From CAYLOP01 sp964385305 (lineage in GTDB: Bacteria; Chloroflexota; Anaerolineae; Anaerolineales; E44-bin32), in assembly GCA_964385305.1 (NCBI GenBank), contig CAYLOP010000041.1, positions 1 through 21,466 on the forward strand: a stretch of DNA of 21,466 bases, read 5' to 3'. This document shows, piece after piece, positions 14,801-21,466 of the stretch. A program made the position numbers and the translations under genes. The notes below the pieces were generated by a model that worked only from the letters and a program-made list of their open reading frames with translations, did not search any database and was not told where the DNA came from. Numbering within the stretch: the first letter of the stretch is position 1; the number at the start of each line of letters is the position of its first letter.

Positions 14801-16461
14801 ACAAAGGACGTGCCGGAGACGCTGTCACCGGCTGCAAATACGCCGGGTCGCGTGGCGGCCATTGTATTGGGGTTGATGGCGATCGTGCGCTGGCCGGTGA
14901 TGCCGACGCCCGCGTCATCGGGGATAAAAGCCAGGCCGGCGCGCTGGCCCACGGAGAAGATGATGATATCCGCCTCGAGGATGTGCTCCGAATCAGGTTC
15001 GGTTTCTACATGCAGGCGGCCGTCGTGATCGAATTCAAATGAGCTTACCTTGGAGCAGACGACGCCAGCTGCCTTCCCATCTCCGTTCTCAGTGATGCGT
15101 AGGAAAGAGCGATCGGGATGGATGACCACGCCTTCCTGCTCAGCTTCATCAGCTTCCCATGCGTGGCAGGGCATGTTATCGCGTGGTTCGAGGCAGGCCA
15201 TGTGCACTTCGGCACCCAGTCGTACGGCCGTGCGTGCACAGTCGATAGCGACGTTGCCGCCGCCTAGAACAAGGACCCTTCCGTTGAGCTCGGGCGCCTC
15301 TCCCAATCGGACATCACGTAGGAAACGGGTGTTGATCAATACACCCTCAAGATCAGCGCCAGGGATGGGGAGGCGAATGCCTTCATGTGCGCCTACCGCG
15401 ATCAGAACGGCGTCGTAGCCATCATCGAAGATCTTATCCAGATCTTCAATCATGGTGTTCAGACGCAGATCGACGCCCAAGTCGATGATATCCGCCACCT
15501 CACGTTCGATGATCTCGGTCGGTAGGCGGTACTCGGGCACACCAACGCGGAGCATGCCGCCGGCCACGGGGAGCGCTTCGAACACCGTCACCCCATAACC
15601 GAGTTTGACAAGATCTTGTGCTGCGGTGAGACCGCAAGGACCGGCACCGATAATCGCCACACGTTGATCATAAATGCGTTCAGCCGGTTCCACAGGCTCT
15701 CGGGGCTTTTGGTAAATCTTATCCGTGACGAAGCGTTTCAACGCACGGATATTGATGGGCTCATCGACGAGCCCGCGGTTGCAGGCATCCTCACAACGGT
15801 GATTGCAGATGCGGCCGCAGATGCCGGGGAAGGGATTGTCTTCCTTGATCACACGGATGGCATCCTCATAGCGACCTTCGCGTATGAGGGCGATGTAGCC
15901 TTGGACGCGCTGACCAGCCGGGCATGCATCTCGGCAAGGAGAAATCCCCAGCTTCTCTATCGCGTAGGCATTTGGGACGCCCTGAGGGTAGAGCTTGTGG
16001 GCTGCACGGCGCTCCGAAAGCCCTTCTTCGAATGGATCCGGAAGGACCACCGGACACACGTCGGTGCAGTCACCGCAGCCAACGCATTTGGTGATATCGA
16101 TGTAGCGAGGTTTATGACGCAGGGTTACTCGAAAGTCTCCGGGCTGTCCCTCGACCTTAGCGACTTCGGTGTCTACGATGAGGTCGATATTGAGGTGTCG
16201 TCCGGTGTCGACCAGCTTAGGGCTGATGGTGCACATGGCGCAATCATTGGTGGGGAAGGTTTTGTCGAACTGCGCCATATGTCCGCCAATGGCGGAGTTG
16301 CTCTCGACGAGATACACGCGGTAACCTTGATCCGCGAGATCGAGGCTGGCCTGCATTCCGGCGATGCCGCCGCCGACGACCAAAACCGCTCCCACAGGAG
16401 CGGTAGCGTCGGTTTTGGGTGCCCGGTCGAGCGTATCTGCCTGCGCACCGTTTCGAGACAA
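11878..16461 (-). CDS. hdrA: Large HdrA2: tandem HdrA with inserted GltD/NfnB-like NAD(P)H domain
   Basis: This 1527-residue paralogue of HdrA1 has the same domain order: FAD motif GGGIAG (30-35) with DCAMC; ferredoxin motif CVGCGDCTDVC; inserted Fer4_20 region (CRDACPAG, CGRICNHRCEDAC) and FAD/nucleotide domains (GAGPCG, GGGNVAIDCA); CALCSECLSCQYAC; HdrA core with CVGSRD and CCMYATKEA; a second HdrA module from about residue 950 (FVCHCGSNIGG, VVGGGVAG, then CC); and two C-terminal ferredoxin motifs (CVGCLTC, CHGCGNC). The start is a TTG at 16461, supported by a strong GGGAGGGG element six bases upstream; no ATG lies near. A TATAAT box 76 bases upstream makes this the likely first gene of the long operon. 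Its stop overlaps the start of the Sec-type mvhD, its presumed partner. In the insert the GltD-type Tyr-Arg-Arg position reads Cys-Leu-Glu, which may favour NADH. Function as a bifurcating donor-side subunit is inferred. Confidence 0.92.
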   Translation of the reverse strand: MSRNGAQADTLDRAPKTDATAPVGAVLVVGGGIAGMQASLDLADQGYRVYLVESNSAIGGHMAQFDKTFPTNDCAMCTISPKLVDTGRHLNIDLIVDTEVAKVEGQPGDFRVTLRHKPRYIDITKCVGCGDCTDVCPVVLPDPFEEGLSERRAAHKLYPQGVPNAYAIEKLGISPCRDACPAGQRVQGYIALIREGRYEDAIRVIKEDNPFPGICGRICNHRCEDACNRGLVDEPINIRALKRFVTDKIYQKPREPVEPAERIYDQRVAIIGAGPCGLTAAQDLVKLGYGVTVFEALPVAGGMLRVGVPEYRLPTEIIEREVADIIDLGVDLRLNTMIEDLDKIFDDGYDAVLIAVGAHEGIRLPIPGADLEGVLINTRFLRDVRLGEAPELNGRVLVLGGGNVAIDCARTAVRLGAEVHMACLEPRDNMPCHAWEADEAEQEGVVIHPDRSFLRITENGDGKAAGVVCSKVSSFEFDHDGRLHVETEPDSEHILEADIIIFSVGQRAGLAFIPDDAGVGITGQRTIAINPNTMAATRPGVFAAGDSVSGTSFVIEAVASGLKSAESIHRYLQGEFLEPPHKPELPVVKFTRAELQERVEHGEIEPTGRVPMPELPVEKRVQGFDEVARGYTDELAQAEAARCLSCALCSECLSCQYACGRDAIDHDMVETTEQINVGAVILAPGYQIFNAELSQEYGLGRYPNVVTALQLERLLCASGPTEGHVQRPSNGAPAKKIAFLQCVGSRDKSHDYCSSVCCMYATKEAVMIKEHDSEAEVHVFMMDMRAFSKGYESYYQRARKQYGVEYVRCRISELREDPDTKDLIVRYATDQSANNGNQPLIHEEKFDLVVLSVGMEISESVKQLGNDLGVELDEYGFCHTTLFHPLETTQPGIFAVGPFREPKDIPESVIDASGAAACAAGLLSPARHSLTKTPVFPPERDVSGEELRIGVFVCHCGSNIGGYLDVPDTAEYAKSLPGVVHAEDNLYTCSQDTIAHITEMVGEHGLNRVVVASCSPHTHAPLFQDSIRTAGLNPALFEMANIRNQCSWVHSHDWDAATTKAKELIRMSVGRAATLQPLYTTEVDNEHSALVVGGGVAGMSAALTLTQGGYDVHLIEREATLGGNSRHVYWTIAGDDPQSHLQDLIEQVNADPHIHVYTGHEVVRTDGFMGNFTTWLRNRDGQEREVRHGVTILATGAREYHGEEYQYTQSPRVVTGLEFEALLAHVDGKAEQLDGRAAEAWGALGGKLPDEVSMILCVGPAERYCARVCCSTALKNAMTLKRLKPEARISVLYKDIRTYGFKEKLYTEARRAGILFIRYDNDNKPDVISKNGSLEIHVRDHSLGRELTLTPDLLMLSTPMVPAEGTKELATCFKVSRDTDGFFLEAHIKLRPVDFSSDGFFMAGAAHYPKFIDESIVQAKAAASRASRVLSRTTLTAGGVVAQVDPEKCVGCLTCVRVCPFGVPQVVGELVGVGQIIGAAYIEPTVCHGCGNCAAECPAKAITVAHFRDDQIMIKLDALLAQEWMKT

Positions 16462-16536
16462 GGTACGCCCCTCCCGTGGCTAGGAGCACACTTAACTGCA
16501 GGGTAACCCCCGGGTAAGGTGCTCGACGACATATGT

Positions 16537-16542
16537 ATTATA
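16537..16542 (-). promoter_or_regulatory. Candidate -10 box (TATAAT) of the hdrA2 operon
   Basis: The minus strand reads CTAATATAATACATATG in the only AT-rich patch upstream of hdrA2, giving a perfect TATAAT. The expected -35 position 17 bases upstream (GCGCGG) does not resemble TTGACA, so if real the promoter probably needs an activator. The resulting leader would be roughly 70 bases long. Confidence 0.45.
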
Positions 16543-16591
16543 TTAGGTCTTGCCGTTTACCGCGCTCTAGTGCAGGATGTCACCCGCAGAA

Positions 16592-16608
16592 TGGACAAAC
16601 TTCGTCCA
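16592..16608. promoter_or_regulatory. Inverted repeat TGGAC-N7-GTCCA, candidate operator
   Basis: Two exact 5-base half-sites flank a 7-base centre located about 60 bases upstream of the hdrA2 TATAAT, a common position for an activator. The plus strand continues into CTTTTTTC, so the same sequence could be read as a weak plus-strand terminator, but no plus-strand gene precedes it. The binding protein is unknown. Confidence 0.3.
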
Positions 16609-16809
16609 CTTTTTTCTCCCTCTTTTGGTGGTCGCGAGTTAAGAGAAGGTGTTTAATCCTTCGGGAGGTTACCACGCGTCAACTGGGTTGGTGGGTATTG
16701 GGGAAAAACTGCTGAAATGGGTTCGCGTACAGCGGCGTAGAAGCATGGCGAGGTCAGGGCATTTTGCGCGCATCTACGCAATTTACTTGAAGATGAGGTG
16801 GCGTTGGAT

Positions 16810-17253
16810 TCACTCGGCGAGCAGCGTGGCGCTCATTTCTTTAAGTGGATTCGGACCGAGTTTGCGAATGCGCTCTGTCATCTCTTGTGCGTATTGAGCG
16901 AAGCTTGCACCCATGCCGCCAGATACAAAGAACATATCCAACCGCTCCGGCTCCAGTCCGATGCTCTCTAAGATTTCCCGTGTGTGCAGCATCCGGGCGT
17001 AACCGCGCTCATTCCCATGCTCATGATGGCAATTTCCCAGGGAGCAGGCTACGATGTAAACACCGTCGGCGCCCTCCTCGAAGGCGTCCAGCAGATATTG
17101 CACATCCGTCTTACCCGTGCATGGGAGACGCACGATTTTGATATTGGCGGGATATTCATAGCGTAAGGACCCGGCCGTATCTGCGGCCATGTAGCCGCAG
17201 TAAATGCACGTGAAAACCGTGATTTCGGGTGAAAAGTTGGGTTCAGTGTTCAT
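16810..17253 (-). CDS. mvhD: MvhD-family iron-sulfur subunit, Cys form (pair with HdrA3)
   Basis: This 147-residue protein is the third MvhD/FlpD paralogue. Conserved cysteines are C16 and C19 (TCIYCGY), C45 (LPCTGK), C70 and C75 (VACSLGNCHH). The single C16 replaces the Cys-Cys pair of the other two. The family transfers electrons through a 2Fe-2S cluster to HdrA. Codons after C70 do not form the hairpin seen in the Sec-type gene. The ATG at 17253 has only a weak ribosome site. It lies 149 bases downstream of hdrA3, a much looser link than in the other two pairs, but the same order (hdrA then mvhD) argues that it is the HdrA3 partner. More divergent from the other two (for example GNERGYARML in place of GNxNARRRVE), it may dock on a different donor enzyme. 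Confidence 0.9.
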   Translation of the reverse strand: MNTEPNFSPEITVFTCIYCGYMAADTAGSLRYEYPANIKIVRLPCTGKTDVQYLLDAFEEGADGVYIVACSLGNCHHEHGNERGYARMLHTREILESIGLEPERLDMFFVSGGMGASFAQYAQEMTERIRKLGPNPLKEMSATLLAE

Positions 17254-17402
17254 CCCACGATACGCTATCCGTTTCTATTCCCACCGTGAGTTATGGCCTT
17301 TTGGCTTCGGCCTCATCGGGTACCAGAGACCACCAGCACGGTTTCCATTCTCCTGTTTGTTCTTCGCGTCTCACCCAGGTATTACGCTGCAACAAAACAC
17401 AT

Positions 17403-20400
17403 TCAATTACCAGCAAGCTGTGGAAGAGGTTTTTCCCAGTGTCCTAAACCGATGCGGATTTGCTCGTCGCGGTAATGACGGAGCTGGATCGCGCGTGCAG
17501 GGCACTCCGCCGTACACGTGCCGCATCCCTGGCACCGGGCGGGGTTGATCCAGGCTGCCCCTCCAAGACCGCCGACACCGACATGGTCGGGCCGGATTTC
17601 GGGGATGCCGAATGGGCAGGTGCGAACGCATGTCAGGCAGCCCGTGCAGCGATCAGGGTCCACCTCGGCGATCACGCCGCCAAGCTGGATGGTGGGCCGG
17701 CTGAGGATAGTGAGTGCCCGACCGACGCATGCCAGGGAATGTGTGATGCACTCCTCCAGAAACTTGGGGTAGTGCGCCATACCGGCCAGGAATATGCCAT
17801 CGTCGGCAAAGTCCATCGGTCGCATTTTTAGATGGCTCTCCTGGAAAAACCCTTCCGGGGATAGTGAGACGCCAAGCAGCCCGGCTAGCTTTGCTGTATC
17901 ATCCGCAGGCTGAACGGCCATGCTTAACGCCAGGAGATCGGGCTCGAAGGACAAGGTGCGGCCGAAAATGTGCTCGTTAATCTCAACAATGGTTTTTAGT
18001 CGTGAACCGCTCAGTTCAAGGCGCACACGCGGGGGATCGTTCTCGGTGTAACGCACGAAGAGCACGCCTCGTTTGCGAGCTTCCAGGTAGTACTTTTCAC
18101 GGAATCCGTACGTGATGATGTTCTTGTAGAGGATCACCACCTGGCATTCCGGATTGAGCATTTTTAACCGCAGTGCGTTTTTAAGGGAATTCGTGCAACA
18201 AATGCGCGAGCAGTAGTCGATACTGCCTTCCGGCGTCACACATTGGATCATCACCACGGATCGCAAACGCGTGACGCGCTCCGGTTGGTGGGCGAGGATC
18301 TGCTCGAGTTCGGATTGTGGAAGCACACGCGGGTCCTTACCGAGCAAATAACGGCCGCCACCAGCTTCTTTGCCGCCTGTGGCGAGGATGATGACGGCAT
18401 GACGGATCTCCTCTTCCTGCGTAGAACCGTCGGAAAGTCTGCTGCGGATGCGCGCTCGGAAGTCGCCGACGCTGCCGGTATGCCGGACGACTTGGCTGCG
18501 GACGTGTAACGAAATACGCTCATGGCTCAGAACACGGTTAACGAGATCGCGTAGTAGGCGCTGGGGGTTGTCCCCCTCGGCTACATAATAGACGTGGCGC
18601 AGATTGCCGCCCAATTCATCGCTCTTCTCAACAAGATGGACATCATAACCTGCGTCCGCGATCCCCAATGCTGCTGTCATACCGGAGACGCCACCACCGA
18701 TGACAAGCGCGGCGCGCACAGGTTCACGTTCCTCTTTGACAATCGGGACGGCATGGCGGACGCGTTCGACGCCCATGCGCATCAGTTCGCAGGCTTTATG
18801 CGTGGCGCCGTGCGGGTCATTGGGATGCACCCACGCGCAATGCTCGCGCAGGTTCACCATCTCGACCAGGTATGGATTGATCCCGGTCTCGGAGACAAGC
18901 CGCTGGAAGAGAGGCTCATGGGTTCTATGGCTGCAGGCACCGATCACTAAACGATTGGACCCGCTACGCCTGACAAGCTCTAGAATATGTTCCTTGCCTT
19001 CTTGCAGGCATGCAAGCGGTAGTATCTCGACCTTCTGGACGCCATTCATGGATGCTGAATACTCTGCGACCGTTTTAAGATCAATCACACTGCTGATCTC
19101 ACCAGCGCATCCACAAAGCGCCACACTGATGGCAGGCTCTTGATCCGAAAACTTCCGCTCTGAGAATTCCACGCCCTCACCAAGGAAGGGCTGCGCTCGA
19201 CTGAAGGACCGCTTGCCGAGTTGGTCGTGCATAATACGCATGGCTTCCGCGGCTGCGCCGGAGGCATCGAGGATGGTCTCGGCGATCTCTTTCGGGGAGG
19301 CAAATGCACCGCAGACGAAAACGCCTGACCTGGAGGTGGCTAACGGGGCGAACTTGTCGGTCTCACAAAAGCCGTATTCATTGAGGTTGACCCCCAGTGT
19401 TTGGGCGATCTCAACTGCATCCTTCGGTGGACGTATGCCTACAGCGAGCACGAGCAAGTCGAACCGTTCTTCCTGAATCGGCCCTTGTCCAGGGGCTGAC
19501 TCCTCGTGCATGCGTCCAGAGGGAAAGCGCAGGATCACTTCACCCGTAACGGGATCCTCATCGACGGCTGAAATGCGGCAGCGTGTATATTGGACTCCAT
19601 ATTTGGTGCGCGCCTTTTGATAATAAAGGTTGTACTCTTTGTTGAACGCACGCTCGTCCATGGTGAAGATGTGACATTTGACGTCCGGGATTCGTTCCTT
19701 CGCTAACACCGCTTCTTTGGTAGCATACATGCAGCAAATCGAAGAGCAGTACGGGTTGCGCTGGTCGCGAGAGCCCACACACTGCAGCCAGGCGATTCGT
19801 TTGGGGGCCTCACCGTTGGAGATTCGGCGGACGACACCCTCCGTCGGACCGGAGCGCGAGGCCAGCCGCTCATATTGCATGGAGGTGATCACGTCCGGGA
19901 TGCGACCGTAGCCCAGCTCGGGCATCTCGCCTGGATCAAAGGGTTGAAAACCCATCGCCATGATCACGGCGCCCACGTGGATCTCCATGCTCGTCGATTG
20001 AACCTCAAGGTTGATGGCGCCTGTCGGGCAGACTTCGACACATTTGCGGCAGGTATCGCAGTGTTCGGTTTTTTCGATTAAGTAATAGGCGTTGGGCACC
20101 GAACGCGGCGCGGATTTATCGATCAGTTTCCGTGTGCTCAGGCCAAGCTGAAACCCGCTTGGCCGGACTTCCGGGCAAACCTCAGCGCATCGCCCGCAGT
20201 TGATGCACAGGCTGGGATCGACGATCTGTGGCCTCTTTTGCAGGACTACCCTGAAATCCCCGGCTTGTCCTTCGCAACTCACCAAATCCGTCGAAGTAAG
20301 CACGGTGATGTTTGGGTGACAATTGTTGTCTAGCAGTGCCGGGGTGATGGCTGGGCGTGTGCATCCAAAGCCATGGTCCGAAGTACCACGGCAGAGTACA

Positions 20401-20594
20401 CAGTCGTGTGTGGGGAACATGAAGCCAAGTTGAGCGACGCGTCCACCAAGGGAGGGTGTGGTTTCCAGGAGATAGGTGTGGATACCAGCCTCAGCCAGGT
20501 CGATGGCAGCTCGCATGCCTCCGACACCACCGCCAATGACGAGAACGCTTTCGGGTTTAAATGTACCGTTTCCAGACGGGACCGGCTGGACCAT
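17403..20594 (-). CDS. hdrA: HdrA3: tandem HdrA without the NAD(P)H insert
   Basis: This 1063-residue protein has two HdrA modules. The first has FAD motif GGGVGG (21-26), a Cys-rich segment unlike HdrA1/2 (C65, C68, C78, C92), ferredoxin motifs CINCGRCAEVC and CDTCRKCVEVC, and the HdrA core CVGSRD with CCMYATKEA. The second begins near residue 490 (ALCGCAGE in place of FVCHCGSN), with VIGGGVSG, a C/YC/CC set, and two C-terminal ferredoxin motifs (CTGCLTC, CQGCGTC). It runs from NAYYLIEK straight into the second ferredoxin motif, exactly where HdrA1/2 carry about 455 extra residues, so it lacks its own NAD(P)H site. ATG at 20594 follows GAGGAA by seven bases. A CRP/FNR-type palindrome lies 127 bases upstream. 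Its electron donor is not in the window; a hydrogenase, a formate dehydrogenase or the AOR are candidates by inference only. Confidence 0.92.
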   Translation of the reverse strand: MVQPVPSGNGTFKPESVLVIGGGVGGMRAAIDLAEAGIHTYLLETTPSLGGRVAQLGFMFPTHDCVLCRGTSDHGFGCTRPAITPALLDNNCHPNITVLTSTDLVSCEGQAGDFRVVLQKRPQIVDPSLCINCGRCAEVCPEVRPSGFQLGLSTRKLIDKSAPRSVPNAYYLIEKTEHCDTCRKCVEVCPTGAINLEVQSTSMEIHVGAVIMAMGFQPFDPGEMPELGYGRIPDVITSMQYERLASRSGPTEGVVRRISNGEAPKRIAWLQCVGSRDQRNPYCSSICCMYATKEAVLAKERIPDVKCHIFTMDERAFNKEYNLYYQKARTKYGVQYTRCRISAVDEDPVTGEVILRFPSGRMHEESAPGQGPIQEERFDLLVLAVGIRPPKDAVEIAQTLGVNLNEYGFCETDKFAPLATSRSGVFVCGAFASPKEIAETILDASGAAAEAMRIMHDQLGKRSFSRAQPFLGEGVEFSERKFSDQEPAISVALCGCAGEISSVIDLKTVAEYSASMNGVQKVEILPLACLQEGKEHILELVRRSGSNRLVIGACSHRTHEPLFQRLVSETGINPYLVEMVNLREHCAWVHPNDPHGATHKACELMRMGVERVRHAVPIVKEEREPVRAALVIGGGVSGMTAALGIADAGYDVHLVEKSDELGGNLRHVYYVAEGDNPQRLLRDLVNRVLSHERISLHVRSQVVRHTGSVGDFRARIRSRLSDGSTQEEEIRHAVIILATGGKEAGGGRYLLGKDPRVLPQSELEQILAHQPERVTRLRSVVMIQCVTPEGSIDYCSRICCTNSLKNALRLKMLNPECQVVILYKNIITYGFREKYYLEARKRGVLFVRYTENDPPRVRLELSGSRLKTIVEINEHIFGRTLSFEPDLLALSMAVQPADDTAKLAGLLGVSLSPEGFFQESHLKMRPMDFADDGIFLAGMAHYPKFLEECITHSLACVGRALTILSRPTIQLGGVIAEVDPDRCTGCLTCVRTCPFGIPEIRPDHVGVGGLGGAAWINPARCQGCGTCTAECPARAIQLRHYRDEQIRIGLGHWEKPLPQLAGN

Positions 20595-20720
20595 TCCAAT
20601 TCCTCGATTTTCCGTTGGCGGTGCAAGCAGTGAGAAGGCAGGGTGCTCGCACCATGAGCTCTGTGATGGATCTCTTACAATTCCTACCTAAGATGGTAGA
20701 CTCCCGCCCTTGGGCCTGAT

Positions 20721-20736
20721 AGTGAACTAAGTCACA
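20721..20736. promoter_or_regulatory. CRP/FNR-family palindrome upstream of hdrA3
   Basis: The minus strand reads TGTGA-CTTAGT-TCACT, matching the classical TGTGA-N6-TCACA operator at 9 of 10 half-site positions. It lies 127 bases upstream of the hdrA3 ATG with no gene between. A CRP- or FNR-like regulator would link expression to energy or redox state. The core promoter it would act on is not obvious, so the site rests on the palindrome alone. Confidence 0.45.
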
Positions 20737-20771
20737 AGGGGTGGGGGATGAATATCTCTGTGAATGCCTGG

Positions 20772-20918
20772 CTAGAAATCGGGTTCCCCTGGGCGTTTCG
20801 AGAAGGCATTCATAGGCGACGAGAGCCGCTTTCGAATCGCGTACACGCTCGCTGTCAGACCAGCGGGTCCGCCGATAATTCTGATACGATCGCGAATTAG
20901 GTCCCTCTCCTTTGGCAA
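20772..20918 (-). pseudogene. Fragment of a thioredoxin-reductase-like flavoprotein gene
   Basis: A frame beginning at TTG 20918 and ending at TAG 20772 contains IRIIGGPAGLTASVYAIRKR, which closely resembles the N-terminal FAD-binding segment of thioredoxin reductases (usually IIGGGPAGLTAAxYAxR). One Gly of the GGGPAG motif is missing and the resemblance ends after about 30 residues; neither the redox Cys pair nor the NADPH domain follows. It starts 8 bases after the malic enzyme stop, so an intact reductase gene may once have followed malic enzyme. It could still be translated as a 48-residue peptide, but a decayed remnant is more likely. Confidence 0.6.
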
Positions 20919-20925
20919 GTCGAGT

Positions 20926-21466
20926 TTATTCCGCTTTTCGGATGAAGCCCTCCGCCATCATGTTTTGGGTGAGTTCTCGTGAACGGCGGATGATCTTCTC
21001 CGCGTTCTTGAGTTCCTCTTCGTAGGTCATCGGATTGAGTGCAATCCCCTCTTCAACCGCTTTCGTTGCAACCGCAGCGGCCTCACGTGGGAAGACCTCC
21101 CATTCATCCATATTAGGCAGGATGTACTCGGGGGTGAGACCTCGTTCCTCAGCCATCCCCGCCAGTGCGGTAGCAGCGGCCGTGCACATCGGGTCCGTGA
21201 TGGTCGAGGCACGCACGTCGAGGGTGCCGCGGAAGATACCAGGGAAGCCGAGTGAGTTGTTGACCTGGTTCGGGAAGTCGGAGCGGCCTGTGGCGACGAC
21301 TGCCGCGCCGGCCTCGTTCGCCTCCCAAGGCCAAATCTCCGGAACGGGGTTAGCGCATGCAAAGACGATGGCGTCTTTTGCCATTTTACTGATCCATTCC
21401 TTTTGAATTGTGCCCGGTCCAGATTTGGAAAGTGCGATGACCACATCGGCGCCTTCCAGTGCCTCT
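20926..21466 (-). CDS. Malic enzyme (oxaloacetate-decarboxylating malate dehydrogenase), C-terminal part
   Basis: The last 179 codons of a gene continuing past the right edge; the visible frame is open to the boundary. The sequence has the malic enzyme C-terminal domain: LEGADVVIALS, FACANPVPEIWP, ATGRSDFPNQVNNSLGFPG, IFRGTLDVRA and the AAATALAGMAEE helix. The enzyme oxidatively decarboxylates malate to pyruvate, reducing NAD(P)+, in the cytoplasm. It would supply pyruvate and reduced nicotinamide, the latter a possible donor for the NAD(P)H-type HdrA proteins downstream. The nucleotide preference is not judged here because most of the protein is missing. A GTG at 21444 is not a credible start, since homology continues upstream of it (EALEGAD). 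Confidence 0.9.
   Translation of the reverse strand, partial: EALEGADVVIALSKSGPGTIQKEWISKMAKDAIVFACANPVPEIWPWEANEAGAAVVATGRSDFPNQVNNSLGFPGIFRGTLDVRASTITDPMCTAAATALAGMAEERGLTPEYILPNMDEWEVFPREAAAVATKAVEEGIALNPMTYEEELKNAEKIIRRSRELTQNMMAEGFIRKAE

Larger units (their letters stand above)
16462..16809 (-). other. 348-base intergenic region upstream of hdrA2
   Basis: No gene is supported here. It holds the ribosome site and probable promoter of hdrA2, an inverted repeat TGGAC-N7-GTCCA (16592-16608) beside a six-T run, and the direct repeat GGGTAA (16501 and 16512). I see no convincing terminator after mvhD3, so read-through from the hdrA3-mvhD3 pair into hdrA2 is possible. Confidence 0.6.
20595..20925 (-). 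other. 331-base region between the malic enzyme gene and hdrA3
   Basis: This stretch holds the hdrA3 ribosome site, a CRP/FNR-type palindrome (20721-20736), two small hairpins (GGTG/CACC at 20642-20653 and CTACC/GGTAG at 20684-20699) and, nearest the malic enzyme, a decayed reductase fragment (20772-20918). No intact gene and no clear -10/-35 pair is visible. Confidence 0.55.

Noticed and set aside
15616..16506. 296-codon plus-strand open frame
   Set aside because: It is the antisense shadow of the start of hdrA2, whose FAD and ferredoxin motifs are unmistakable.
16580..16609. Minus-strand mini-frame GTG...TGA encoding VDEVCPFCG after a GAGGGAG element
   Set aside because: The CPFCG ending looks zinc-ribbon-like, but nine residues inside a hairpin region are too few to support a gene or a leader peptide.
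16592..16617. Plus-strand hairpin followed by six T, as a rho-independent terminator
   Set aside because: The stem is only five base pairs and no plus-strand gene lies upstream; on the minus strand the T run is on the wrong side for mvhD3.
17254..17402. Two tiny overlapping frames between hdrA3 and mvhD3 (about 11 and 13 codons)
   Set aside because: One follows an AGGAGA element, but the length, lack of any recognisable motif and chance expectation do not support genes.

Overview
The window is a bacterial locus for carbon and electron metabolism, moderately GC-rich by eye. Apart from the tail of one gene at the left edge, every gene lies on the minus strand. It combines the methyl-branch genes of the Wood-Ljungdahl pathway (metF, metV), a CODH nickel-insertion ATPase (cooC), an HdrC-HdrB fusion, three HdrA-MvhD pairs and an aldehyde:ferredoxin oxidoreductase. 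This suggests an anaerobic, probably uncultured, acetogenic or CO2-fixing bacterium. Chloroflexota or a similar lineage is my best guess from the very large HdrA proteins, but it is a low-confidence guess.

Layout in order of minus-strand transcription, from the right edge: the C-terminal part of a malic enzyme (21466-20926); a decayed thioredoxin-reductase-like fragment and an upstream region with a CRP/FNR-type palindrome (20925-20595); hdrA3 (20594-17403) and mvhD3 (17253-16810); a 348-base intergenic region with a TATAAT element (16809-16462); then hdrA2 (16461-11878), a selenocysteine-type mvhD (11893-11393), a soluble cyclic-nucleotide-domain histidine kinase (11409-10252), a tandem-receiver protein (10180-9416), hdrA1 (9411-4870), mvhD1 (4861-4406), metV (4323-3637), metF (3618-2599), hdrCB (2588-1194) and cooC (1077-295). 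The genes from hdrA2 to cooC are tightly packed or overlapping and look like one long operon. A strong intrinsic terminator at 263-292 ends the convergent plus-strand aor gene.

How the genes fit together: MetF and MetV with HdrA, HdrB, HdrC and MvhD match the composition of the electron-bifurcating type of methylenetetrahydrofolate reductase complex known from Moorella. HdrA1 and HdrA2 each carry a roughly 455-residue GltD/NfnB-like NAD(P)H domain set inside the HdrA fold, so NAD(P)H could feed the complex directly. HdrA3 lacks this insert and must use another partner.

The most notable feature is the middle mvhD. It has an in-frame TGA exactly where its two paralogues have Cys, followed by a SECIS-like hairpin and 95 further codons of intact MvhD sequence. 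It is therefore best read as a selenoprotein rather than a pseudogene. A kinase and a double receiver lie between the hdr genes, which suggests that this redox system is regulated from within its own operon.
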